In this document: positions 9,514 through 18,305 of the stretch, piece after piece
How positions within the stretch are numbered: position 1 is the first letter of the stretch
Layout of the letters: each line of letters opens with the position of its first letter
Source: CAYQVO01 sp964421085
GTDB taxonomy: Bacteria > Bdellovibrionota_C > UBA2361 > CAYQVO01
DNA: 64,000 nt
Reading direction: 5' to 3'
Assembly: GCA_964421085.1 (NCBI GenBank)
Contig: CAYQVO010000003.1
Coordinates: forward strand, 69,920-133,919
Program-made: the position numbers and the translations under genes
Notes under the pieces: model-generated
What the model was told of the DNA's origin: nothing
What the model saw: only the letters and a program-made list of their open reading frames with translations
Database searches by the model: none

Positions 9514-9568
9514 GAAAAAGGGGACGGTTCCTGTTTCCGCTGCGGAAACAGGAACCGTCCCCTTTTTC
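9514..9568. repeat. Perfect 27-bp-arm palindrome, copy 1 (terminator-like mobile repeat)
   Basis: Two perfect 27-base inverted arms surround a single T at 9541. The outer part is GAAAAAGGGGACGGTTCC and the inner part TGTTTCCGC. The last bases overlap the stop codon (9567-9569) of the gene at 9567-10223. The hairpin with flanking A and T runs would work as a terminator in either direction. A second copy, sharing the outer GGGGACGGTTCC but with a different inner arm, lies at 40929-40977. Confidence 0.9.
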
Positions 9569-10223
9569 AATTCACTTTCAGCAGTGTCGGATGCATGATT
9601 TGCGCTTTGCCGATTGAAAACCGCAATGGCATGCCGCGGTAAGTTCCATCTCTGAACGAAAGGCTTTGTCCCTCAATTGTCAGACGATCGCCCTCTTTTA
9701 GTGCGATGTTCCTCAGCTTTTCCGCTTCCGCTTCGCTCCCTCCGATCAGCGCCACCGCTTTGGAATGCTGATTCAGAAATGACGCGGGACACCTGCCCTT
9801 TTTCCTGTAGTCATTTTCCATCTTTATATAATCGTCCTCAGCCAGAAAAAAGACAAAAGACGATATAGCGCCTCCTTCAAGCCGCATTTTCGGCGTGTCT
9901 GAATCCAGCACTCTGCCCGATACGCGAATCGGACCCTGTGCGCCGTAGGTAATGCTCGACTTTGAGCTGGAGATGGTTATGTCATTCCCCGCCACCTGGT
10001 AAACGAGAGGCTCTTTGATCCCGAGCCAGTACCAGATCAACACCCCCGCGACAACCATCAATGAGAGCTGTATTGCAGTGCCGATCGGGACAATCGGTTC
10101 CCGGGGTTTCGGCCTGAATATCATTGATTTCCGGTCAATCGGCGCAGGGATTGCCTCCTTCGCGCATGCATCGCAGATTTTGTCCGGGTTTGGCGTCTGC
10201 TGACCGCATCTCCAGCACTGCAT
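9567..10223 (-). CDS. Zinc-ribbon membrane protein, function unknown
   Basis: 218 residues from the ATG at 10223, which has GGAGG seven bases upstream; the longer frame to 10247 lacks this. The N-terminus carries a four-cysteine zinc ribbon (CWRC near residues 3-6 and CDAC near 17-20). A single membrane segment follows near 50-70. The rest is a beta-rich extracytoplasmic domain with no recognised family. The layout resembles small bacterial zinc-ribbon anchor proteins that sense or tether at the membrane; the role is unknown. Its stop codon lies inside the palindrome. Confidence 0.6.
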   Translation of the reverse strand: MQCWRCGQQTPNPDKICDACAKEAIPAPIDRKSMIFRPKPREPIVPIGTAIQLSLMVVAGVLIWYWLGIKEPLVYQVAGNDITISSSKSSITYGAQGPIRVSGRVLDSDTPKMRLEGGAISSFVFFLAEDDYIKMENDYRKKGRCPASFLNQHSKAVALIGGSEAEAEKLRNIALKEGDRLTIEGQSLSFRDGTYRGMPLRFSIGKAQIMHPTLLKVN

Positions 10224-10291
10224 TCGGGAACCTCCGCGAAGAATCATCGGCGAAGAGCTTTGATTTCTGTAGAATCAGGGCCGATTTCTCC

Positions 10292-10981
10292 TCACCATTC
10301 AGGGCATCTGCTCTGAATCGCTGCATAATTCTCGGGGGTATCAATTTCACGCTGGCGCCTGGCGAGCGTATCGGAAAAATCCTTAATGAAGTCGTCGAGC
10401 GTGCGCTGCATTTCATCGCTTAACTGCGCTTTCGCCTCATCCATGGTTGCCGCCTGAATCGGTGAACTGCCATCGTGAAGCGCGCCCGGCGCTCCGAGCA
10501 TCCGCTTCAGATTCTCCAGAAACTGCGCGTGAGCCTCGCGGAGAATTTGAACGTGCTGCTCTTCATGCTCTTTTATTTCCTTATAGGGGCATGAATCAGG
10601 CTGATACTCGACGGGAACAAAAATATCGATCAGGGTGACATCAAACCGTGTCGTCAACTGACGGATCCAGGCACATCCCGGTTCATTTTCTTCCTTCGCG
10701 TCATGAACGAAATCGATATTGAAATGAATTTCGCTCCTGGTTTCGTAACTTGTAAACCCCAGAGTCCTGTCCGCGTTATCGAACCCTTTTTCTCTCTCCA
10801 GTTCGCGGATTTCGTCTGTTCCAAGATCGCGGCGCAGCCTGTATTCCGGAACCTTCCCCTCCACATCCACGACCGGAGGAATCTTTTCTGCGGCTGAGAT
10901 GCCGCAATCCAGGCTGAAGGAGTCCTGCGGCAGAGATATTGATACTGCTGAGAGGAAAAGCGGCAGAAGAGCTTTTTTCAT
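10292..10981 (-). CDS. Secreted protein with HExxH motif (DUF922-like putative metallopeptidase)
   Basis: 229 residues from the ATG at 10981. The signal peptide is MKKALLPLFLSAVSISLPQ and GGAAGG lies upstream. The centre of the protein carries HEEQHVQI, an HExxH zinc-peptidase signature, after a conserved-looking strand region ending in CPYKEIKE. This matches the general form of the DUF922 family of predicted secreted zinc proteases. The C-terminal third is helical and charged. Activity is not demonstrated by sequence alone. It follows the same direction as the zinc-ribbon gene, with a 68-base gap. Confidence 0.6.
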   Translation of the reverse strand: MKKALLPLFLSAVSISLPQDSFSLDCGISAAEKIPPVVDVEGKVPEYRLRRDLGTDEIRELEREKGFDNADRTLGFTSYETRSEIHFNIDFVHDAKEENEPGCAWIRQLTTRFDVTLIDIFVPVEYQPDSCPYKEIKEHEEQHVQILREAHAQFLENLKRMLGAPGALHDGSSPIQAATMDEAKAQLSDEMQRTLDDFIKDFSDTLARRQREIDTPENYAAIQSRCPEW

Positions 10982-11196
10982 TGTGTCACGGCCTTCCCAC
11001 GGCAATCAGCGTTGCATCCCCCGCCGGTTTTCCCTGCAAGGTGTGCGCCTTGCGCTTTCCGTGTTCGAGAATAATCCTTTCTCTTTATTGAACACCCCGG
11101 GCGCATCCCGTAAGCGTTCGAGCGTAATGAGCCGGATGGATGGCTGACGCCGGGCGGATTCGCCGCTCTATGCGGCTTGCAGGAACGCAGCATCAG

Positions 11197-11280
11197 TCAG
11201 GCCTCAGCCCGGTCGGGATTGCAGAAGACGGCCCCGAAAACAGCCGCAAGAAAAGTGAAGATGACTGCTTTCCTGCACAT
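11197..11280 (-). CDS. Possible 27-residue signal-like peptide
   Basis: ATG at the complement of 11278-11280, preceded by GAGGGAGG with ideal spacing. It encodes MCRKAVIFTFLAAVFGAVFC followed by NPDRAEA and a stop. This looks like an intact signal peptide with no mature domain. It could be a remnant of a broken secreted-protein gene or a true small membrane peptide. No homology can be claimed. Confidence 0.3.
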   Translation of the reverse strand: MCRKAVIFTFLAAVFGAVFCNPDRAEA

Positions 11281-11369
11281 AACGCCTCCCTCGTGACGAA
11301 CCTGCTGATATTATCAGAAATCCCCGCGTCTTGCATTTCGTGCTGCGTTCAAGCTAAGCTTGCCCGTAA

Positions 11370-11867
11370 ATGTCCTCTTTCAAGCCACTTATCCCGCTGA
11401 CTCTTGCCGTTCTCCTTTGTTCATGCGCCGGATTGTCTCCTCCACGAGAGGCAGGCGAAGCACAGGAAACGCAGGCCGGCGCAGAGAGTCCGGAGGCGGG
11501 TCCTCCTTACCGGGTGCCCGTTCGGGATCTCGAAAGGGAAAACGCCGGCAATATAGAGATCATCTGGCAGGCGCCCGGCGGCCAGCCGCAGGCATTCGTT
11601 ATTCGTTACGGAACCAGTCCGGCCGCACTTACGGAAGAAAAACGGGTTGAGACAGCCGAAATCGAGAAGACTCTCGATCGCGACTTCGGACTGGTATACA
11701 GATACGTTCTCAAGGACGTTTCACCAGGGCGTGATATTTACGTATCCATATCGTCGATTGACGGCGGCGCAGTTTCCGAACCGAGTTCGGTGTTCCAGGT
11801 AAAAGCCGAAGAGACAGCGCCAGGCGCGGAGTCTCCGAAAAACACGCAAGAACTTCCCTCTCTTTGA
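11370..11867 (+). CDS. Lipoprotein with a fibronectin III-like domain
   Basis: 165 residues. The signal peptide ends in the lipobox LLCSC-A, with the lipidated Cys probably near residue 20. A Glu/Ala/Pro-rich linker follows, then about 90 residues that read as a fibronectin type III-like fold (IEIIWQAPGGQPQAFVIRYG, then VYRYVLKDVSPG). The tail is acidic and disordered-looking. Anchoring in the outer or inner membrane is inferred. No partner gene is evident; it is followed by the sigma factor after about 145 bases. Confidence 0.65.
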   Translation: MSSFKPLIPLTLAVLLCSCAGLSPPREAGEAQETQAGAESPEAGPPYRVPVRDLERENAGNIEIIWQAPGGQPQAFVIRYGTSPAALTEEKRVETAEIEKTLDRDFGLVYRYVLKDVSPGRDIYVSISSIDGGAVSEPSSVFQVKAEETAPGAESPKNTQELPSL

Positions 11868-12013
11868 GGCAGCCGGCCGCGCTGCATTTTTTTTGCTCAG
11901 AATCATTAAGCGCAAGCCTTGCGCGCCGACATTAAATACATGCGCTGAGTTGAGCCACCCCCGAATCAAAAAGCGAGATTCAGCGAATTTCTGTACGCGA
12001 GGTTGTAAACGCC

Positions 12014-12646
12014 ATGATGAAGTCCCGGCATCAATCCCCCGGAAAAAAAATCGATGAGATACAGAAGGAAGATCTGATCAGGCAGTATCTTCCTCTTGTG
12101 CGCAGGACCATGAAACGGATCACAAAAGGAACGAAACCTGGCGTTGAATCCGTGGAACTGTTCGAGAACGGAGTGCTTGCTCTTGTAGAAGCGTTGAGAA
12201 CATACCGGTATGAAGACTCGATGCCGTTCTCCGAGTATGCCGAGAAGTTCATCGGCGAAGCGATGATGGAGTCGCTGCGCAGGAATGCACAGCCCCGGAG
12301 ACCGGTAGAGATTCTGCCGTTCACTCAACTCGAAGACGATGGTGACTGGATGGACGGGATGGAAGTTGAGCAGCCCACCCCGCCTTCAGGAAAAGCGGCC
12401 GATGTGATAGCATCAGATGGAAGCGATCCTCTCACTGTACTGCTCAATGACGAGAGTTCAAGGCTGATCAAAATCGCCCTCAACCGTCTTCCCCACGCAG
12501 AGCGCGAAGTTCTCCAGATGACTTTCTACGACAACCTATCGCCTTCCCAGATGGCGAAGAGAATGGGTATCAGCGCTGAAGAAGTCTCAGCGCTCAGAAA
12601 CTCAGGTCTGCGCCGGTTGCGGAAGAGGTTGTTGATGCATCATTGA
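12014..12646 (+). CDS. Divergent sigma-70 family RNA polymerase sigma factor
   Basis: 210 residues. Residues about 20-95 match sigma region 2 (IRQYLPLVRRTMKRI, then ALVEALRTYRYEDSMPFSEYA) in FliA/SigB-like style. Residues about 150-205 match region 4, with a helix-turn-helix (LPHAEREVLQM, then LSPSQMAKRMGISAEEVSAL). Region 3 is reduced to a Pro/Ser-rich linker. The positions that normally read DLxQxGxxGL are replaced by ESVELFENGVLAL, so this is an unusual member. No anti-sigma gene or flagellar operon is adjacent. Two ATG codons in tandem begin the gene; the ribosome site is weak. Confidence 0.8.
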   Translation: MMKSRHQSPGKKIDEIQKEDLIRQYLPLVRRTMKRITKGTKPGVESVELFENGVLALVEALRTYRYEDSMPFSEYAEKFIGEAMMESLRRNAQPRRPVEILPFTQLEDDGDWMDGMEVEQPTPPSGKAADVIASDGSDPLTVLLNDESSRLIKIALNRLPHAEREVLQMTFYDNLSPSQMAKRMGISAEEVSALRNSGLRRLRKRLLMHH

Positions 12647-12775
12647 TGCAGGCGCATTCCACCGTCATACCACTTTATTTTGAGAATTTTTCATAACTTA
12701 GCGTTCGCTTCGAACCCTTAACGCCCTGCCGTTAACCCCGTGCAATAACCGGGTAGAGCAGGTTAAGATTTCCTC

Positions 12776-13912
12776 ATGAATCAGCAGGAAGTTGAAGCAA
12801 GAGCATCTCTCATTGCCGCAGACAGGATTGTGTTCAAGTTCGGGAGCCGTGTCCTTGTAAACAGGAGCGGACGTCCCGATGTGAGAAGCATAAAAAGCAT
12901 AGTCAGAGAACTTGCGAAGGTTCGCAGAGAGGGAAGAGAAATCGTGATGGTCACTTCGGGGGCGATTGCTTCAGGCGTTGAAAGTCTCGGTCTTCCGAAA
13001 CGTCCATCGGATATCTCCGGACTGCAGATGGCCGCTGCGGTCGGGCAGGTCCGTCTAATAAGCCGCTATGAAGAACTTTTCGCGCATGAGGGGATGAAAA
13101 TAGCGCAGGTCCTTCTCACGCACGATGATCTTCGAAACCGCTCCCGCCATCTCAATGCCCGCAACACAATGCTGCGCCTTCTGAAGGAAGGAGTAATTCC
13201 CATAGTGAATGAAAATGATGTCGTAGCGTCTGACGAGATCAAATTCGGGGATAACGACGTTCTCGCATCGCTCGTGTCGATCTTAATCGATGCCGATCTG
13301 CTGGTCCTTCTCTCCTCCACCGATGGTCTGCGGGAGGCCGCGCCGGGTGGCCGGACTAAAAGAGTGTCTTTTCTTCCTGACATTACAGAGGAGACCCTGG
13401 CCCTCGCGAACAGCAAAACAACCGAGTTTTCTTCAGGCGGCATGCTCAGCAAACTGCAGAGCGCCCGGACTTTCGCGAAAACCGGAGGTACAATTGTCAT
13501 TGCTGACGGCCGGCAGCCCGGAGTAATTCCAGGGGTGTTAAAGGGTGCGGATACCGGCACACTCATACGAGGCGGGAAAAAGAGCCTCAAAAACAGAAAA
13601 GAATGGATCGCCTTTTTCAGCAGGCCCGGAGCTTCCATCATTGTCGACGCCGGCGCTGAACAGGCGATCCGGCACCGTGGAAAAAGCCTGCTTCCAATCG
13701 GAATTCGCGAGGTCGAAGGCACTTTTGACAAGGGATCAATCGTGAATATACGGAATGAACAGAAAAAGATAATAGCCCGGGGCCTCGTCTCTTTTTCAAG
13801 CGATGAGGTGAGGCGCGTGAAAGGGAAGAAGACTTCTGAAATGCTCTCCATTCTCGGGCCTCTTGAAGACCGGGAGATCGTGCACCGGGATAATCTTGTC
13901 CTTATCGGGTAA
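12776..13912 (+). CDS. proB: Glutamate 5-kinase with C-terminal PUA domain
   Basis: Phosphorylates L-glutamate to gamma-glutamyl phosphate, the first step of proline synthesis. 378 residues, the usual length for the two-domain form: amino-acid kinase fold at about 15-265 (FKFGSRVLV, VMVTSGAIASGV, IVNENDVV, FGDNDVLAS, FSSGGMLSKLQSA) and a PUA domain at about 285-375. It is followed 5 bases later by proA, so the pair is co-transcribed. ProB is usually feedback-inhibited by proline; nothing in the DNA shows further control. Confidence 0.96.
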   Translation: MNQQEVEARASLIAADRIVFKFGSRVLVNRSGRPDVRSIKSIVRELAKVRREGREIVMVTSGAIASGVESLGLPKRPSDISGLQMAAAVGQVRLISRYEELFAHEGMKIAQVLLTHDDLRNRSRHLNARNTMLRLLKEGVIPIVNENDVVASDEIKFGDNDVLASLVSILIDADLLVLLSSTDGLREAAPGGRTKRVSFLPDITEETLALANSKTTEFSSGGMLSKLQSARTFAKTGGTIVIADGRQPGVIPGVLKGADTGTLIRGGKKSLKNRKEWIAFFSRPGASIIVDAGAEQAIRHRGKSLLPIGIREVEGTFDKGSIVNIRNEQKKIIARGLVSFSSDEVRRVKGKKTSEMLSILGPLEDREIVHRDNLVLIG

Positions 13913-13917
13913 AGAAA

Positions 13918-15168
13918 ATGAGTCAGACTGTCCGCACACTGGGAAAACAGGCAAAGGCTGCGTCGCGCATGCTGGAGCGTATTACCGCCATACGGAAGAA
14001 CGAAATTCTCGAGGCAATGGCGTCGGAAATTACTGCGCAGCAGGCGGCAATAATGGAAGCAAATACCCGCGACGTTCGTCAGGCGGAAGAAAAAGGAACC
14101 TCCGCGGCGATGATTGACCGCCTCCGCCTCACTCCCGACAGCGTCGGAGGAATAGTCGATGCTGTTCGAACTCTTGTTGCGCTCCCCGAGCCTCTGGGCC
14201 GGACGATATCCGAGACAACGAGACCAAACGGACTCATTATCCGGAAAGTGCGTGTTCCTGTCGGTGTCATTGGAATAATTTATGAGTCGCGTCCCAATGT
14301 CACGGTCGATGCCGCCGCACTGTGCATAAAAACCTCAAACGCCGTGATCTTGCGGGGCGGATCGGAATCGCTTCAGTCGAATGTCGCTCTTGTGAAGGCG
14401 CTCACAGATGGAGGGAAGAAGGCAGGACTTCCGGAAAATGCCGTGCAGCTCGTCGCTACAACGGATCGCGATGCTGTGCGGGAACTCGTTCAACTGGAAG
14501 GCCTCGTGGACCTGATAATTCCAAGGGGCGGAGAAAGCCTCGTACGCGCGGTGACGGAAATGGCAAGAGTTCCTGTGATAAAACATTACAAGGGTGTCTG
14601 CCATATTTATGTGGACAAGTCGGCCAGTCTGGATATGGCGGTGAAACTGACGATGAACGCGAAATGTCAGAGGCCCGGGGTGTGCAATTCGATCGAAAAG
14701 CTTCTCGTGCACAGGGATATAGCGCCTTTGTTTCTGCCTAAGGTCTGCGATGAACTGATTTCGAAGAAAGTCGATCTGCGTGGAGACGATGAAGCAAGGG
14801 CGATAGTTCCGAGTATAAAGCCGGCGGTAGAAAGTGACTGGCATGAGGAATACCTGGATCTTGTCCTTGCCGTAAAGGTCGTCGGAGATACCGGGGAGGC
14901 CATCGACTGGATAAATTCTTTTGGTTCGCACCATTCCGATGCCATCGTGGCCGAAGACAGGACGCAGGCAGACGACTTTCTCGCGGGTGTCGATTCAGCC
15001 TGTGTTTATGTCAATGCGTCCACGCGTTTTACCGACGGCGGCGAATTCGGAATGGGCGCCGAGATGGGGATAAGCACCGACAAGATAGGCGTCCGCGGCC
15101 CGATGGGCCTCGAAGAATTAACGACGTACAAGTATCTTGTATTCGGGAAGGGCCAGGTGCGGGTGTGA
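13918..15168 (+). CDS. proA: Gamma-glutamyl phosphate reductase
   Basis: NADPH-dependent reduction of gamma-glutamyl phosphate to glutamate semialdehyde in proline synthesis. 416 residues, the family's normal size. Visible signatures are GVIGIIYESRPNVTVDAAALCIKTSNAVILRGG split across the cofactor-binding region, HYKGVCHIYVD, and the catalytic Cys in KCQRPGVCNSIEKLL. The C-terminus has FTDGGEFGMGAEMGISTDK. It starts 5 bases after the proB stop with AAAG upstream. Confidence 0.97.
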   Translation: MSQTVRTLGKQAKAASRMLERITAIRKNEILEAMASEITAQQAAIMEANTRDVRQAEEKGTSAAMIDRLRLTPDSVGGIVDAVRTLVALPEPLGRTISETTRPNGLIIRKVRVPVGVIGIIYESRPNVTVDAAALCIKTSNAVILRGGSESLQSNVALVKALTDGGKKAGLPENAVQLVATTDRDAVRELVQLEGLVDLIIPRGGESLVRAVTEMARVPVIKHYKGVCHIYVDKSASLDMAVKLTMNAKCQRPGVCNSIEKLLVHRDIAPLFLPKVCDELISKKVDLRGDDEARAIVPSIKPAVESDWHEEYLDLVLAVKVVGDTGEAIDWINSFGSHHSDAIVAEDRTQADDFLAGVDSACVYVNASTRFTDGGEFGMGAEMGISTDKIGVRGPMGLEELTTYKYLVFGKGQVRV

Positions 15169-15290
15169 GCCGTGCGATGCGTCAACCTGGCTGCGAAGTC
15201 GAATAGTGAATTTCGAGCTTGACCTGTGCCCTTTTGAAGGATATTGCAGAGTCTCTGTTACGGAAAACCGGTCAATCACTGGAGAGGAAA

Positions 15291-16445
15291 ATGGCGAACG
15301 AAGAGTACACCGAAGTGACATCGACATCGTGGTTCAGCCGCATTTCGAATTCGCTCAAGGGTATTATCATTGGAAGCGCGCTCATTCTTGCAGCCATCGT
15401 CCTGCTTTTCTGGAATGAGGGGCGGGCTGTCAGGCGTTATCAGACGCTGAAGGAAGGCGCCGGCGCCGTTATTTCCGTAAAGTCCGACGCCGTTGATCCT
15501 TCGAACGAAGGAAGACTCGTCCACATGGAGGGCGCGGCGACCACAATTGAAACGCTCACCGATTCCGATTTTGGCGTTTCAGAGAACGCCATTAAGCTCA
15601 GCCGGTCGGTTGAGATGTACCAGTGGGAACAGGAAGAGAAAAGCGAGACAAGAAAAAAACTGGGGGGCGGCGAAGAGACAAAGACAACCTACTCATACAA
15701 AAAAGTATGGTCGAGAGATCTCATCGATTCATCCAGTTTCAAAATCCCGGAAGGACACGAAAATCCCGGCGCATTGCCGTACAAAAGCGCCGTATTTACT
15801 GCGAAGAACGTGACGCTGGGAGCGTTTACTCTCTCTCCCGCAATCATAGATCAGATCGGGACCTTCGATCCTCTCCCGATCGCCGGCGGCGAAGACGCGG
15901 AAGAGGGAAAGCCAGAACCCTTTCAGGGGGGATACTATATCGGAAAAGATCCCGCGCATCCCGGGATTGGAGACGCGAAAATCACTTTCTCCGTCGTCAG
16001 GCCGCAGGAAATTTCCGTAATCAGCGGGCAGCGCGGGAATACTCTCGAACCTTATCAGTTTGAGTCCGGCGAGGTGATTGAGCTCGTACAGAGCGGGAAA
16101 CACTCTGCAAAGGCGATGTTCAAGGAGGCTCAGAGCGCCAACAAACTGCTGACCTGGATCTTGAGGCTCGCCGGATTCGTCGTGATGCTTGCGGGGTTCA
16201 TCATGATCTTCAGGATAATCTCGGTTGTTGGAGACATTGTGCCGTTCGTCGGGGATCTTCTTTCTGTCGGAACAGGCCTCCTATCGCTCCTTCTCTCGAT
16301 TGTCGTTTCTCTCGTGACCATCGGGATTGCATGGCTTTTCCACCGCCCTCTGCTGGGAATACTGCTGGTTGTCGCCGCCGGCGGCGGGGTCTGGCTGATC
16401 AGGCGGAAGATGAAAAAGGGAGCTGCGCCGGCAGTCGCTGCCTGA
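15291..16445 (+). CDS. TMEM43 family membrane protein
   Basis: 384 residues from the ATG at 15291, which has GGAGAGGAAA immediately upstream; the longer frame to 15219 lacks a site. One membrane segment lies near residues 18-36. It is followed by a long extracytoplasmic domain and three or four membrane segments at about 275-360 in the C-terminus. This order, with the WNEGRAVRRYQTL strand after the first helix and HMEG near 80, matches the TMEM43 (LUMA, formerly DUF1625) family found in bacteria and animals. Bacterial function is unknown. It lies about 120 bases after proA and may not share its promoter. Confidence 0.8.
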   Translation: MANEEYTEVTSTSWFSRISNSLKGIIIGSALILAAIVLLFWNEGRAVRRYQTLKEGAGAVISVKSDAVDPSNEGRLVHMEGAATTIETLTDSDFGVSENAIKLSRSVEMYQWEQEEKSETRKKLGGGEETKTTYSYKKVWSRDLIDSSSFKIPEGHENPGALPYKSAVFTAKNVTLGAFTLSPAIIDQIGTFDPLPIAGGEDAEEGKPEPFQGGYYIGKDPAHPGIGDAKITFSVVRPQEISVISGQRGNTLEPYQFESGEVIELVQSGKHSAKAMFKEAQSANKLLTWILRLAGFVVMLAGFIMIFRIISVVGDIVPFVGDLLSVGTGLLSLLLSIVVSLVTIGIAWLFHRPLLGILLVVAAGGGVWLIRRKMKKGAAPAVAA

Positions 16446-16459
16446 CGGCAGGGCTTTTT
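16438..16459 (+). terminator. Possible short intrinsic terminator after the TMEM43 gene
   Basis: CTGCC, a TGAC loop and GGCAG form a small hairpin overlapping the stop codon (16443-16445), followed by GGCTTTTT. The stem is only five pairs, so strength is doubtful. recJ converges from the other side. Confidence 0.35.
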
Positions 16460-16469
16460 ATCCCCGGCA

Positions 16470-18305
16470 TTATTCCGCGGACCGCTCTATCCCGAGAACT
16501 TCCAGCTCTATTACCGGTTTCCCGAGAGACTTGCGGGCGCCGAGCCGGGCAAAAAGAGAGAGAGGTCCGCCTGCTTCGAGACCGGCCGCGATTTCGGGGT
16601 CCGAAACGAGAACACGGAAATCAGCCGTTTCGTCCTTCAAATCCACTTCCCAGAATCTCGCCTCACTGTACCTTTGCGGCCTCTCGCTGACACTCAATAT
16701 CCTGCACTCATCGACGATCAACAGAGGATGCTCATTGCCCTTTCCGAAAGGCCGGAGCAGACATACCTCCTCCGGGCGAAGAGTGCGAAGTTCATCCATG
16801 GAAACCCTGAGATCAATCTGAAGAGGCTCGGGCGAATAATTCTCGCGCTTTTCCCGGCATGCTCTCCGGTACATATCCCGGAACGCCGCGAGGTTTTCAC
16901 GACTGACCTTGCAGCCCGCCGCCGCTTCATGGCCTCCGTATCGCGAAAGCGCGGATGAAGCTTCCTTCAGAATATCCAGAGCGCTTACCCCGGGAATAGA
17001 CCGTGAGGAACCGACAAACTCGCCCTTCTCATCCTCAACAAGCACAAGCACTGGAACATTAAAATTCTCCGAAAGGAGAGACGCCAGCCTCCCCATTATG
17101 CCGATGCACGAGAGTCTCTTCTCCGTATCAGGAACATTATCATGATCGAAAATGACAGGATCGAAATCCCCCGGGCTCCCGTGTTGAAGCGCAATAGAGA
17201 GAACTTCTCTCTCCAGATTTTTTCTGCGATCATTGATGCCTGTGAGCTTCCGGGCCAGACTCGCCGCCGTTGCCGTGTCGTCCGTGGTCAAAAGCCTGTA
17301 CGCGTCCATCGGGTCTTCCATTCTTCCTGCCGCATTTATCCTCGGACCCACTTCAAAGCCGATATGATATGGGGTGACGTCGTACCTGCCGGGCTTGAAC
17401 AGGCTCAGAGAGTTCTTAACGACCTCTCGAAGGACCGGGTCGGCAGGATCGGAAAGAGCTTCAAGCCCCAGTGCCGCTATAGTTCGATTCGGTCCCGTAA
17501 GCGGCATTACATCGCAGATTGTTCCAATAGCCGCAAGGCTCACAAGAGAATCAAAAGAAACATCCAGGCCTTTTTTCTCCGCTGCCGCGATGCAGAGAAG
17601 AAGCGCCTCTCCTGATGCGCACAATGCATGACCATCAAACTCTTCAGGAGTCAGGCGCCAGTTAATAACGGGATCATCCCCGGAAAAAGCGGCCGGGGCG
17701 TGATGATGATCAACAACAAGCAGTTCGAGCCCGCCTTTCCGCGCTGTCTCAGCGAGCTCCTCGCTCAGGCTTCCGAGATCGAGAACGACGCCGTAATCGC
17801 ACCCTGCTTCGACTGCGTCGTTAATCATCCTCTCGTTGATGCCGTAGCCTTCGAAAATCCGGTGAGGAATAAGAGGAACGACTTCAACACCGGCTGCCCG
17901 CGCCAGTTTCGCAATCTGAGCTGCGGAGGTTATTCCGTCGGCGTCATAGTCGGCAAGAACCGCCATTGGCCCTCCGCTTTCAAGAGCCTTTACGACAAAG
18001 TCGGCGCCCCGCTGCACGGAATGCCGCGAGGCCATCTCCGCAAGGTGAGATTTACGAGGCTTTATGAAGTTTCCAAAAGAGCCTTGATCGTCAAAACGAA
18101 ATCCTCTCTGGGCAAGAAGGTGTGAAAGTACCGGCGAATAGCCTCTCCCTTGAAAACCCGCCGCCTCCTCGAGTTTCGGGGCCCTGACAGAGATCGGTCT
18201 TTCGCCCGCAAGCGGATTTCTGCGGCGCCTTAAGAAAGCGGATGCCAGTTCCCCTGCCTGCGGATCTTCACGACCGGTAATTCTTTCCGAATTAAACTCT
18301 GTCAT
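16470..18305 (-). CDS. recJ: RecJ-family single-strand DNA exonuclease (DHH superfamily)
   Basis: 611 residues. DHH domain motifs in order: LADYDADG (119-124), GVVLDLGS (172-179, in place of the usual VDNG), VVDHHHAP (197-204), and SLAAIGTICDVMPL near 256-269. DHHA1-side motifs are GPRINAAGRM (about 320-329) and RYGGHEAAAGCKV near the C-terminus. Canonical RecJ degrades single-stranded DNA 5' to 3' with Mn2+ in recombination and repair. The start overlaps the upstream helicase gene by 14 bases, implying translational coupling. Altered motif II and the helicase partner leave open a specialised polarity or role, as with archaeal RecJ-like Hef-associated nuclease. Confidence 0.9.
   Translation of the reverse strand: MTEFNSERITGREDPQAGELASAFLRRRRNPLAGERPISVRAPKLEEAAGFQGRGYSPVLSHLLAQRGFRFDDQGSFGNFIKPRKSHLAEMASRHSVQRGADFVVKALESGGPMAVLADYDADGITSAAQIAKLARAAGVEVVPLIPHRIFEGYGINERMINDAVEAGCDYGVVLDLGSLSEELAETARKGGLELLVVDHHHAPAAFSGDDPVINWRLTPEEFDGHALCASGEALLLCIAAAEKKGLDVSFDSLVSLAAIGTICDVMPLTGPNRTIAALGLEALSDPADPVLREVVKNSLSLFKPGRYDVTPYHIGFEVGPRINAAGRMEDPMDAYRLLTTDDTATAASLARKLTGINDRRKNLEREVLSIALQHGSPGDFDPVIFDHDNVPDTEKRLSCIGIMGRLASLLSENFNVPVLVLVEDEKGEFVGSSRSIPGVSALDILKEASSALSRYGGHEAAAGCKVSRENLAAFRDMYRRACREKRENYSPEPLQIDLRVSMDELRTLRPEEVCLLRPFGKGNEHPLLIVDECRILSVSERPQRYSEARFWEVDLKDETADFRVLVSDPEIAAGLEAGGPLSLFARLGARKSLGKPVIELEVLGIERSAE

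Noticed and set aside
13066..13851. 261-codon minus-strand frame over proB
   Set aside because: Antisense shadow; proB is fully supported.
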